In this document: positions 1 to 8,260 of the stretch, in pieces | Position numbering within the stretch: the stretch's first letter is position 1 | Layout of the letters: every line of letters begins with the position of its first letter | Assembly: GCF_000518745.1 (NCBI RefSeq) | Contig: NZ_KI912488.1 | Coordinates: 838 to 64,837 of the forward strand | Direction: 5' to 3' | Source of the DNA: Phaseolibacter flectens ATCC 12775 | Lineage (GTDB): Bacteria; Pseudomonadota; Gammaproteobacteria; Enterobacterales; Enterobacteriaceae | Length of the DNA: 64,000 nucleotides | Position numbers and translations under genes: made by a program | The notes under the pieces: model-generated | Told to the model about the DNA's origin: nothing | Seen by the model: only the letters and a program-made list of their open reading frames with translations | Databases searched by the model: none

Positions 1-74
1 ATCTCTATCTCTATCTCTATCTCTATCTCTATCTCTATCTCTATCTCTATCTCTATCTCTATCTCTATCTCTAT
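1..74. repeat. Hexanucleotide tandem repeat (ATCTCT)12
   Basis: Twelve perfect ATCTCT units followed by AT. The array runs off the left edge, so its full length is unknown. A six-base unit keeps every frame. On the plus strand it reads as alternating Ile-Ser and continues open to a stop near 127. On the minus strand an ATG at 78 opens into Arg-Asp repeats. Neither frame shows a recognisable protein or a ribosome binding site, so coding is not claimed. Confidence 0.95.
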
Positions 75-100
75 GCATGGTACACTCAATTTTGTCGAGC

Positions 101-273
101 TCAATAAAACTTGGCCATGGTTTTAACATTTTCCTGCACGATCGTGCGCGTTCATTCGGTGCCAGATCGCCATGATGTCTAAGTCGACTGTCTGTAGTGG
201 TCAAGTAAAACTGGCTACGGCTTAGAGTTTTTCCAGAACAATGGCTCTGATTCATTCGGCGTCAAATCGCCAT
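101..273 (-). mobile_element. Two diverged insertion-sequence end fragments (IS3-like, tentative)
   Basis: Bases 101-173 and 201-273 align without gaps at about two thirds identity, exactly 100 bp apart. Read on the minus strand, both encode a short piece of the form GDL(A/T)PNE. This resembles the C-terminal end of IS3-family transposases, where a 'x-L-x-P-x-E' motif is usual. The 201-273 copy continues to a stop, and its outer edge (TCAAGTAAAACTGG on the plus strand) has the look of an IS terminal inverted repeat. Only the ends survive; no transposase frame remains. The family assignment rests on the short motif and is uncertain. Confidence 0.35.
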
Positions 274-1692
274 TATATTGATGAGGCCTGAGCTAGCTGT
301 CATATCCTGTGATGTAATTTGTTATCGCCATGCTTGCTTCACTAAAACGTACAAATTTAGAATCCGTCCCTCTATTTGCAGGCTTTTGTCGCGCCATTTT
401 ATTGGGCAGTTGTCCCGGCAACATGGACTTTGCTTTAGCTGATGTCGTCAGCGTCACTGTCTGAAATTTCTGCTGGAAGCGTGGCCATCCTGATTAGTCG
501 TTTGTCTCTGTGACGTTACCGGATCTCGATAGGGCGTTATCTGTCAGTCTCGAATAAGGGAAAAAATGAAACTGCCCAGCCAATCAGCGTAGGAGGAAAA
601 ATTAGATAGCATAGTAAGAGAAGTCCAGCGATTTCCATCCAAATGGATGCCTTAGTCTCGTCCTGCTCTGATTAGACTTAATAACCAAAACTGGCTATCC
701 AGATAATGAAGGTACACAACGTGTCCCTTGAACGCGGTTTGATCACGATGTCTAGGTTACTGACCGATGATAATATTGAGCATTTTCATTCGTTTTATTG
801 CTTGCAAGCGACTCAGGTTTATCTCTCTGCCGCTGATCATCACAGCTATGCTTCGCGCACCTGCGGAGTGGTGACTTTCTCGATAAACTTAATGGATAAG
901 GCTCAGTCATACCATTGTGTGGCAGGTTGATCGCCAATATTGACATCGCTGAGATGAACATCAAACACGTTATATAGAACGGCAACGAGAGACTACGCGT
1001 TGAACTTCACTCATTCACCATATTTATTCAGACAGTCTGATCTCAAGAACGCGGCTGTTTTTTATCTCCCTCTTCTATGCCAAGGCCTTGTGGTCTTTAT
1101 TTCACTCGCATCTCTCAAATTGGCTTCATTATCATGGGGGACGGCATTGGGAGGAGAACACGCGTCTTTCCGTTGTTTCTCCTAGGTGTTTATCGTGGAG
1201 TGGCTGACATTCATCGCAGTCATTGTGGCATTAACCATATCATGTTGTTCTGATGACTTACTGAATCGACTCGAGGCTGTGCAGTGCGCCGATGACGCTC
1301 GATCATAATGTTGCCACATTTTGACGATGAGGTGTCCAAATTCACGCCGCCACTATAATTAAACGCGTGTTCACCATTCGGCATCATGCATTTATTGCAT
1401 CATAAGGCTCTACAAATGGGCCTATAAGCCTTTTTATCCTTGAGATGAACATAGTGCCCACTTTAAGCCATCAACGCTTAGAAGGAGTTTCAGGCTATGT
1501 TTTTCAATTTGACGGTAATGGAAGAAAAAAGAGATTGGTCAATACAGTTAAGGTAACGAGGAGAGATTTGATGAAGGCGAGATAGTACCTGTACACTCAG
1601 TCCCTGAGTTTATATGGAAAAACCGCGCTCATGCAGTTTATCGTTACTGCAATGAGTAGGGGGAAAAGTCAGAATTAGCAAATTATCATGTA
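274..1692. other. Decayed, apparently non-coding stretch
   Basis: No gene supported. The open frames here are short (up to about 74 codons), overlap each other on both strands, lack convincing ribosome binding sites and match no family I know. In E. coli the rrnC operon and tRNAs lie on this side of hdfR. No rRNA or tRNA cloverleaf sequence was seen here. The stretch looks like degraded DNA bordering the IS fragments. Confidence 0.5.
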
Positions 1693-2511
1693 TCAGTTAA
1701 CTTTCACCTCAAGGAGTTTTTTCAGCGCGGACTGATATTCACTGTTATGCATCCAAACTGCATAAAGAGGTCTGGGGACTGAATCTACACCGGGAACGCG
1801 TTCAATTTCGGGATAGTTGTTTTGCCAGCATTCAGGGAGAAATCCCCAAGATTGGGTGCTTGATAATAATTCACGAGCGATATGTGCGGAGGTTGTGGTT
1901 AAGATGGGGGTCTCATCTTGGCCTGTCAGGTAGTTGTCATGGTGTTGGAAATCGGCTCCCTATTCGACTTTTAAATAGGGGGGAGTCTCTTGGTCTGCTT
2001 GTCCTACCGAGCGGAACAAGGCCAGTGAAACCTGCCCGATTTGTTGGCAAGCCAGTTCATCCATTTTAGGTGCTTCGGTGGTGATCAATAGGTCAAGTTG
2101 CCGTTCATGGATCTGTTTTACCAGCAGATGACGTTGCGCAACCCTCGCTTCAATATGGAGATTGGAATGTGTTTCATACAAGCGTTTTAACCATGGCGTC
2201 AAGTAGGCTTCCCATAATGCCGTACTGGCACCCACGGTCAACTCATTATGGTGCAAAGAAAGCGAAACATCTTTCTTTGCCAATTGCCAAGTGTTAATCA
2301 GATGTTCAGCATACGGAAGCAATCGCTCGCCGGCAGTAGTTAAGCGAATGTTATTTCGATGACGTGTAAATAAACTGACATTGAGCTGATTTTCTAGTTG
2401 TCTGATCCTGAAACTGACGGCGGACTGAGTAAGATAGAGGGATTCTGCTGCTCGTCCAAAATGGCGAGTTTTGCTTACTTCAAGGAAAGTTTTCAGTAAT
2501 TCTGAGTCCAC
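1693..2511 (-). pseudogene. hdfR: HdfR, LysR-family regulator, interrupted by an in-frame amber codon
   Basis: In E. coli, HdfR is a LysR-type regulator that represses the flagellar master operon flhDC and acts on other targets. The frame encodes 272 residues, close to the full family length. It has the N-terminal winged helix ([20 protein letters not shown], residues 4-23) and the effector-binding domain. Codon 184 (1960-1962) is TAG. The reading frame continues without any frameshift through a recognisable HdfR C-terminus to TGA at 1693-1695. From memory, E. coli HdfR has Trp at this place (LEWGPDFQ versus LE*GADFQ here), so one TGG-to-TAG change explains it. The truncated 183-residue product would keep the DNA-binding domain but lose about a third of the effector domain. 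It is divergent from maoP, as in E. coli. Alternatives are a sequencing error or amber suppression. Confidence 0.85.
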
Positions 2512-2579
2512 TTAGCTTTCTCCAAAAAAAATTTATCGATAGGATTTAAATCTTTTGTTTTACACCGTGTCAAGCGTAA

Positions 2580-2596
2580 ATAATACTCCGCGCCAT
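2580..2596 (+). promoter_or_regulatory. maoS: Candidate maoS site upstream of maoP
   Basis: The sequence ATAATACTCCGCGCCAT lies between divergent hdfR and maoP, 37 bases before the maoP start codon. In E. coli, the MaoP protein needs a 17-bp site, maoS, in this same intergenic interval to constrain the Ori macrodomain. This segment matches my recollection of maoS closely and stands out as GC-richer than the AT-rich DNA just upstream. The identification rests on position plus recalled sequence. Confidence 0.55.
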
Positions 2597-2633
2597 AAAT
2601 CACACGGCCATCAATGACTCAGGAGCGTGTTAA

Positions 2634-2972
2634 ATGTCAGATAGCTTTGTAACAACTCATCGTTTTTTTGATAATAAACACTATCCGCGTGGTTTTTCTC
2701 GCCACGGGGATTTCACCATTAAAGAAGCTCAATTACTTGAGCGTTGCGGTTATGCCTTCAACGAACTGGACTTGGCTAAACGCGATCCTATTACAGAAGA
2801 GGAACGTCAGTTTGTGGAAGTTTGTCGTGGCCAACGTGAACCGGTGACAGATGCGGAAAAAGTCTGGTTCAAGTATATGACACGGATCAAGCGACCCAAA
2901 CGTTTTCACACATTATCTGGTGGAAAACCTCAAATGGATAGTGTAGAAGATTATACAGATAGTGAAGAGTAA
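2634..2972 (+). CDS. maoP: MaoP, macrodomain Ori organisation protein
   Basis: Small soluble protein (112 aa, the usual length for the former YifE family) that organises the Ori macrodomain of the nucleoid together with the maoS site. The whole protein is family-typical: an [21 protein letters not shown]-like N-terminus, a central [12 protein letters not shown] block, and an acidic C-terminal tail ending in EDYTDSEE. The start follows AGGAG at 2621-2625 with 8 bases of spacing. The neighbours hdfR (divergent) and yifB (convergent) reproduce the E. coli order. No defects were seen. Confidence 0.93.
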   Translation: MSDSFVTTHRFFDNKHYPRGFSRHGDFTIKEAQLLERCGYAFNELDLAKRDPITEEERQFVEVCRGQREPVTDAEKVWFKYMTRIKRPKRFHTLSGGKPQMDSVEDYTDSEE

Positions 2973-3114
2973 CCAACTAAAAATTCTTCAGCTATTTAGT
3001 CTAATCCGCTTATTTTTAGCAAAAGCAACGAAGTTTTAGCCAGCCAAATTGAGTGAATAAAGGCCTGCACAATAGCTAGATAGGGATAAATTCGTGTTTT
3101 TTATGACGGCTTAT

Positions 3115-4659
3115 TTACGCTTTGTCTGAAAGTTGTTGCAGGTAATTAAGTAATCGATCAATGGCTCGGTAGCTGAGTGCTTCTTGTAAATGCTGTCGCA
3201 TAATTGTTTTATCTCCTGCATGGTCGGCAATAGTCCGCGCTATCTTTAAAATTTTATGCCATGCTCGTATTGAGAGCCCTAATTTCTGTAGGACAGATTC
3301 GAGCCAAAGGCTATCTTTTTCTTCCAGAGAGCAATAGCATTTTATTTCTGCTGATTGTAGACGAGCGTTCACCTTGCCTTGTCTTGTTATTTGCCTCTGA
3401 CGGCATATCAGTACTCTGGCGGCAACGGTGGCACTGCTTTCAATGGGGCGCGCGGTTGAGGTCTCATGTTGGCTTAATGAGCCGGTGGGCAGGAGTGGAA
3501 CTTCCAGCGAGAGGTCAAATCGATCCAGTAAAGGCCCAGAAACTCGGTTTACATAGCGAATAATCTCGCGGTTTGAGCTCCGGTGATGTAAGCCACGAAT
3601 ATGTCCTGAAGGTGAAGGATTCATTGCTGCAATCAACTGAAAGCTGGCAGGGTAAATGACTTTCGCTTTAGCGCGAGAGAGGGCGATTTCTCCTGACTCG
3701 AGTGGTTGTCTCAAAGCATCCAATACACGCCGATCAAACTCGGGTAATTCATCGAGAAATAAAACGCCATGATGCGCTAAAGAGATTTCACCCGGCAGGG
3801 GGACGGTACCGCCACCAATTAAGGCATACAATGATGCGCTATGATGTGGCGCACGATAGGGCCGCAGTTGGGTTGAGGGATGTAACCTATGGTTAGAAAG
3901 CAGGCTGTTAATGGCAACCGTAGAAAGCATTTCTGAATGGCTCAAGGGTGGTAAAATGCTTGGAAGCCTTGAGGCTAACATGGTTTTACCGGTTCCCGGA
4001 GGGCCAATCATGAGTAAGTGGTGTTCACCCGATGCGGCTAATTCTAAAGCCCGTTTAGCCTGATACTGACCGATCACATCGCTGAGGTCGGGTGCGTTAC
4101 TGACTTGGGTTGCTTCATTAACAGAAAGAACTGCCTGAGGTAGCGTTATTTTGTTGTGTAAAAAATGGCAGACTTCGATTAACGAGTCTGCGACGTGGGC
4201 ATTGTCACTGGTCACCAGTGCAGCTTCAGCACTATTTTGACTTGCGATAATGATTTGTCGATGATGGGAGATCGCTGCCATTGTGGCTGGAATACAGCCT
4301 TTCACCCTTCGGAGTTGACCGGCGAGGGTCAACTCGCCCAAGAACTCATAGTGTGAGAGTGAGTCGGCAGGAATTTGTCCAGAGGCGGCCAGTATTGCTA
4401 TTGCGATAGGGAGATCATAACGGCCGCCTTCTTTAGGTAACTCTGCAGGGGCAAGATTGATGGTGATGCGGCGGACAGGGAACTCAAATCCACTATTCAA
4501 TATTGCGCTACGGACACGTTCTTTTGCTTCCTTAACGGAAGTTTCGGGTAGACCGACGAGCATCAATGCGGGTAAGCCATTACTGATATGCGCTTCGATG
4601 GTGACGAGGGGGGCTGATAACCCAATGATGGCACGGGTAAAGACGTTGGCAAGAGACAT
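3115..4659 (-). CDS. yifB: YifB/ComM family AAA+ ATPase (Mg-chelatase-like)
   Basis: Full-length member (514 aa) of the YifB/ComM family. The Vibrio and Acinetobacter homologue ComM is a hexameric helicase that promotes branch migration during natural transformation. The role of YifB in E. coli is not established. An N-terminal Lon-protease-like ChlI domain covers about residues 1-170. The AAA+ core has Walker A GPPGTGKT (219-226) and Walker B VLFLDE (299-304), and a C-terminal Mg-chelatase domain ends in RAIDRLLNYLQQL. It is convergent with maoP and divergent from the ilv leader. The minus-strand ATG at 4659 follows a GGAAGC sequence. Confidence 0.93.
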   Translation of the reverse strand: MSLANVFTRAIIGLSAPLVTIEAHISNGLPALMLVGLPETSVKEAKERVRSAILNSGFEFPVRRITINLAPAELPKEGGRYDLPIAIAILAASGQIPADSLSHYEFLGELTLAGQLRRVKGCIPATMAAISHHRQIIIASQNSAEAALVTSDNAHVADSLIEVCHFLHNKITLPQAVLSVNEATQVSNAPDLSDVIGQYQAKRALELAASGEHHLLMIGPPGTGKTMLASRLPSILPPLSHSEMLSTVAINSLLSNHRLHPSTQLRPYRAPHHSASLYALIGGGTVPLPGEISLAHHGVLFLDELPEFDRRVLDALRQPLESGEIALSRAKAKVIYPASFQLIAAMNPSPSGHIRGLHHRSSNREIIRYVNRVSGPLLDRFDLSLEVPLLPTGSLSQHETSTARPIESSATVAARVLICRQRQITRQGKVNARLQSAEIKCYCSLEEKDSLWLESVLQKLGLSIRAWHKILKIARTIADHAGDKTIMRQHLQEALSYRAIDRLLNYLQQLSDKA

Positions 4660-5123
4660 AAGTGCTTCCTGTATTTTTTACTTCATTTTGCCATCCGGTG
4701 GTGTGAGCCGTGGATAAAATAAAAGGAAATGTGGGGAATACTCGCAGAAAATCGACGCTGTACATTTACTTATTATAAATATTGCAACTCTGTTCTGAGG
4801 ATAAGCGACATCGTATCGATCAGTCGCACTCGTCTTCTTGCAAAGGATCACTCGGAGGCTATCGGTTGCCGATGTCAGTGGTTCATCTGATTGAGACGCC
4901 ATTGAGTGATCAGAAGATCTGTTGTTTTACTCAAGCCCAACTCTCCGGGATATCACCAGTTAAATAGAGAATGGAATGATAAAAATAACATTATGTATTA
5001 ACTGCTTATTGATATTCTTCGTATGCAGACATCGATTTAAATTTAAAAAAAGCTTGCTTGATTTTATTATTCTGTGTTAACAATTAGACATTACTTCGAT
5101 TAAGACGCATTGATGGACAGAAT
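4660..5123. other. Intergenic region between yifB and the ilv leader peptide
   Basis: No gene supported. Bases 4975-5100 are strongly AT-rich, as expected for the ilvLG promoter with its upstream bend and IHF region in enterobacteria. I could not place a clear -35/-10 pair. Short overlapping frames at 4678-4967 on both strands look spurious. Confidence 0.5.
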
Positions 5124-5222
5124 ATGAACGGAATTTTTTCTTTGATCAGCCTACCCATTATTCTCGTGCTTGTGATTATTTCACCAGCACGCGGGGCTGT
5201 ATTCGGAGAAAAAAAGGCTTAA
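5124..5222 (+). CDS. ilvL: ilvGMEDA operon leader peptide IlvL
   Basis: A 32-residue leader peptide, the same length as E. coli IlvL. It reads M-N-G-I-F-S-L-I-S-L-P-I-I-L-V-L-V-I-I-S-P-A-R-G-A-V-F-G-E-K-K-A. Residues 4-19 are crowded with Ile, Leu and Val codons, the three amino acids that control this operon. Ribosome stalling there when a branched-chain aminoacyl-tRNA is scarce favours an antiterminator and lets transcription enter ilvG. It lies 20 bases before the attenuator hairpin. It is too short for ordinary gene finders but well supported by composition, length and position. Confidence 0.9.
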   Translation: MNGIFSLISLPIILVLVIISPARGAVFGEKKA

Positions 5223-5242
5223 TAATCAAGCCTAACCGGATA

Positions 5243-5278
5243 AAACCCCCGCACCGAAAGGTCCGGGGGTTTTTTTTT
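5243..5278 (+). terminator. ilv attenuator (Rho-independent terminator)
   Basis: A GC-rich hairpin, AACCCCCG-CACC-GAAA-GGTC-CGGGGGTT, is followed by a run of T residues. It sits between the IlvL stop codon and ilvG, the place of the transcription attenuator of the ilvGMEDA operon. Confidence 0.92.
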
Positions 5279-5364
5279 AAGAGCATTTTCTGATTAAAAG
5301 ACAATCAATGGTGAAGTACAAAATGGTAGCACAAAATTCTGTTTTTCAGACAAAAGGCAGGTAA

Positions 5365-7017
5365 ATGGAGATGACAGGTGCACAATGGGTAGTGAAAGCA
5401 TTACAAGATCAAGGTGTTGATATCGTCTTTGGCTATCCAGGTGGGGCAATTATGCCTGTCTATGATGCCTTGTATGATGGTGGTGTTGAGCATATTCTGT
5501 GTCGGCATGAACAAGGTGCGGTCATTGCGGCAATCGGTTATGCGAGGGCAAGTGGTAAAACGGGAGTTTGTATTGCAACCTCGGGACCGGGAGCGACTAA
5601 CTTGATCACCGGGCTGGCAGATGCAATGATGGATTCAGTGCCACTTGTCGCGATCACAGGTCAAGTCCCGCTTTCTGCTATCGGAACGGATGCATTTCAA
5701 GAGATTGATTTATTAAGTTTATCCTTGGCCTGTACTAAACACAGTTTTCTTGTTCGTTCTTCTGATGAATTACCGAGAATATTGACTGAAGCGTTCCGTA
5801 TTGCGCAGTCTGGCCGGCCGGGTCCAGTTTTGGTTGATATACCCAAGGATATCCAGTTAGCCAATGCAGAATTTTCACCTTATCTCCCGCCTGCTTGTCA
5901 TAAAAATCCCATTGATCCCTCTTCGTTGACTGAAGCGATTCAGTTACTGCGGCAGGCCAAAAAGCCCATTGCGTATATCGGCGGTGGGGTCGGCATGGCT
6001 TCAGCGGTAGCACCCTTGCGCCAATTCCTTGCTCTCACCAACATGCCTTCGGTCTGTACCCTTAAAGGGCTGGGCAGTGTTGACAGTGAAGATCCAAACT
6101 ACCTCGGTATGCTCGGGATGCATGGTAGCAAGGCGGCAAACTTAGCGGTCCAGCAAAGTGATCTCCTTGTTGCGATAGGGGCGCGTTTTGATGATAGGGT
6201 TACCGGTAAGTTGGATGCCTTTGCGCCCAATGCAGCAGTCTTGCATCTCGATATTGATGCCGCAGAACTCAATAAGGTGCGCAATGCTCATGTCAGTTTA
6301 CGGGCCGATTTAACCGAAGTATTGCCAGCATTAGCTCGGACGTTGGATATCGCCCCTTGGTGTCAGCAAGTGCAACAGCTCAAGCAACGCGCATTGCCCC
6401 GTTATGATCATCCAGGCGAGGCGATTTACAGTCCCGCGCTATTAAAACAACTTTCAGATCGTAAGCCTGAGAATACCATTGTGTGTACGGATGTTGGTCA
6501 ACACCAAATGTGGGCGGCTCAACATATGAGTTTTAATCGACCGGAACGTTTTTTGACGTCCAGTGGTTTAGGAACGATGGGATTTGGTTTACCTGCCGCC
6601 ATTGGTGCTCAGCTCGCCCAGCCGGATGATTTCGTACTCTTAGTGACAGGTGATGGTTCAATCATGATGAATATTCAAGAGCTGGCAACCATTAAGCGAA
6701 AGCAACTGCCAGTCAAAATACTGCTGTTGGATAATCAGCGATTGGGCATGGTCAGACAATGGCAGCAGCTATTTTTTGCCGAGCGCTACAGTGAAACGAT
6801 CCTGACGGATAATCCTGATTTCCTGACTTTAGCGGCTGCCTTTGATATTCCTGGTCAGACGATCAGTCGTCAGGATCAGATTACTGATGCATTAACGACC
6901 TTACTGACCGCCAAAGGACCTTATTTGTTGCATGTTGCGATTAATGAATTAGACAATGTGTGGCCTCTGGTACCACCTGGCGCCAGTAATGAAAACATGA
7001 TGGAGGAAGGGGTATGA
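5365..7017 (+). CDS. ilvG: Acetolactate synthase II large subunit
   Basis: Catalytic subunit of acetohydroxyacid synthase II. It condenses pyruvate with pyruvate or 2-ketobutyrate in the first common step of valine and isoleucine synthesis, using thiamine diphosphate, Mg and FAD. The protein is complete (550 aa). The catalytic-Glu motif HEQGA is near residue 49, and the ThDP/Mg motif starts at GDGS (about 429) and runs to LLLDNQ. The C-terminus is [18 protein letters not shown]. There is no frameshift of the kind that inactivates E. coli K-12 ilvG. GCAGG precedes the ATG at 5365; the ATG at 5371 (MTGAQW) aligns better with E. coli and is possible. The stop overlaps the ilvM start. Regulation is by the upstream attenuator. 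Confidence 0.97.
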   Translation: MEMTGAQWVVKALQDQGVDIVFGYPGGAIMPVYDALYDGGVEHILCRHEQGAVIAAIGYARASGKTGVCIATSGPGATNLITGLADAMMDSVPLVAITGQVPLSAIGTDAFQEIDLLSLSLACTKHSFLVRSSDELPRILTEAFRIAQSGRPGPVLVDIPKDIQLANAEFSPYLPPACHKNPIDPSSLTEAIQLLRQAKKPIAYIGGGVGMASAVAPLRQFLALTNMPSVCTLKGLGSVDSEDPNYLGMLGMHGSKAANLAVQQSDLLVAIGARFDDRVTGKLDAFAPNAAVLHLDIDAAELNKVRNAHVSLRADLTEVLPALARTLDIAPWCQQVQQLKQRALPRYDHPGEAIYSPALLKQLSDRKPENTIVCTDVGQHQMWAAQHMSFNRPERFLTSSGLGTMGFGLPAAIGAQLAQPDDFVLLVTGDGSIMMNIQELATIKRKQLPVKILLLDNQRLGMVRQWQQLFFAERYSETILTDNPDFLTLAAAFDIPGQTISRQDQITDALTTLLTAKGPYLLHVAINELDNVWPLVPPGASNENMMEEGV

Positions 7018-7250
7018 GCCAGCATCAATTAGCGATTGTTGCCGATTTCCGGCCGGAAGTCATTGAACGTATTTTGCGTGTTGTCCGTCATCGCGGTTTT
7101 CATATTTGTGCTATGAATACGAGCTCACCAGAGGCAGCAACCCATATCCATATTGAGATGACGGTGAGTTCGAATAAGACCATCGACCTATTATTGGTAC
7201 AACTTAATAAATTATTTGATGTCAATCAAATTACCATGCATGATTTTTAA
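7014..7250 (+). CDS. ilvM: Acetolactate synthase II small regulatory subunit
   Basis: The 78-residue regulatory subunit of acetolactate synthase II is a single ACT domain ([27 protein letters not shown]...). It stabilises and activates the IlvG catalytic subunit, and this isozyme is relatively valine-insensitive in E. coli. It is slightly shorter than the E. coli protein at the C-terminus. Its ATG overlaps the ilvG stop codon (ATGA), indicating translational coupling and equimolar synthesis. GGAGGAAGGGG just upstream provides the ribosome binding site. Confidence 0.95.
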   Translation: MSQHQLAIVADFRPEVIERILRVVRHRGFHICAMNTSSPEAATHIHIEMTVSSNKTIDLLLVQLNKLFDVNQITMHDF

Positions 7251-7285
7251 GTTATTGATAAATAATAATATAAAGGAAAAAAGCC

Positions 7286-8215
7286 ATGAGTACCAAACAA
7301 GCAGAGTTTATATGGTTTAACGGCACAATGGTCAAATGGGAGGAGGCAAAAGTTAGCGTTATGTCTCATGCTCTGCACTATGGTACCTCTGTTTTTGAAG
7401 GTATTCGTTGTTACAATACCCACCAGGGTCCAGCGGTTTTTCGTCATCGTGACCATATGCAGCGTTTGCGGGACTCTGCCAAAATCTACCGTTTTCCGGT
7501 CAATCAGAGTGTTGAACAATTAATGGCGGCCACTCGTGAAGTGATAAAGATTAACCAATTATCGAGTGCTTATATTCGTCCTTTGGTTTTTGTTGGTGAT
7601 GTTGGCCTAGGGGTAAACCCGCCAGAAGGTTACAGTACGGATGTGATTATTGCAGCTTTTCCTTGGGGAGCTTATCTTGGCCCAGAGGCATTAGAACAGG
7701 GCATTGATGCGATGGTTTCCTCGTGGAATCGTGTGGCACCGAATACGCTACCGACTGCGGCAAAAGCAGGAGGCAACTATTTATCCTCATTACTGGTGGG
7801 CAGTGAAGCGCGTCGTCATGGCTATCAGGAAGGTATAGCGTTGGATGTTCACGGCTATCTTTCTGAGGGCGCAGGAGAAAACCTTTTTGAAGTGAAAGAT
7901 AGCATCCTGTTTACCCCACCATTTACGTCCTCAGCCCTGCCAGGGATCACTCGAGATACGATCATGACCTTGGCTAAAGATATGGGCATTGAAGTGCGTG
8001 AGCAGGTACTTTCTCGCGAATCCTTATATTTGGCGGATGAAGTCTTTATGTCAGGTACTGCGGCGGAAATTACGCCAGTACGTAGCGTCGATCGCATTCA
8101 GGTAGGGGTGGGGAAACGCGGACCCATCACTGAACAGATCCAGCAGCGATTCTTTGGTTTATTTAGTGGAGAAACCCAAGATAAATGGGGTTGGCTTGAT
8201 CGAGTCAACGATTAA
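7286..8215 (+). CDS. ilvE: Branched-chain amino acid aminotransferase
   Basis: PLP-dependent fold-type IV transaminase that performs the last step of valine, leucine and isoleucine synthesis with glutamate as amino donor. It has 309 residues, as in E. coli. The Schiff-base lysine is K160 in TAAKAGGNY. Glu in LSEGAGENLF and the SGTAAEITPV loop form the rest of the cofactor pocket. An AAGGA sequence precedes the ATG. It lies 35 bases after ilvM and 45 before ilvD in the operon. Confidence 0.97.
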   Translation: MSTKQAEFIWFNGTMVKWEEAKVSVMSHALHYGTSVFEGIRCYNTHQGPAVFRHRDHMQRLRDSAKIYRFPVNQSVEQLMAATREVIKINQLSSAYIRPLVFVGDVGLGVNPPEGYSTDVIIAAFPWGAYLGPEALEQGIDAMVSSWNRVAPNTLPTAAKAGGNYLSSLLVGSEARRHGYQEGIALDVHGYLSEGAGENLFEVKDSILFTPPFTSSALPGITRDTIMTLAKDMGIEVREQVLSRESLYLADEVFMSGTAAEITPVRSVDRIQVGVGKRGPITEQIQQRFFGLFSGETQDKWGWLDRVND

Positions 8216-8260
8216 AGGCTTTCTCCGCTATTACTGATTTGTTACTGGAGTAAATTGACT

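Noticed and set aside
706-1185. Overlapping open frames of 60-77 codons on both strands
   Set aside because: No ribosome binding sites, no family, mutual overlap; consistent with chance frames in decayed DNA.
5365-7017. Possible ilvG frameshift as in E. coli K-12
   Set aside because: The frame is continuous through the ThDP motif to the normal C-terminus.
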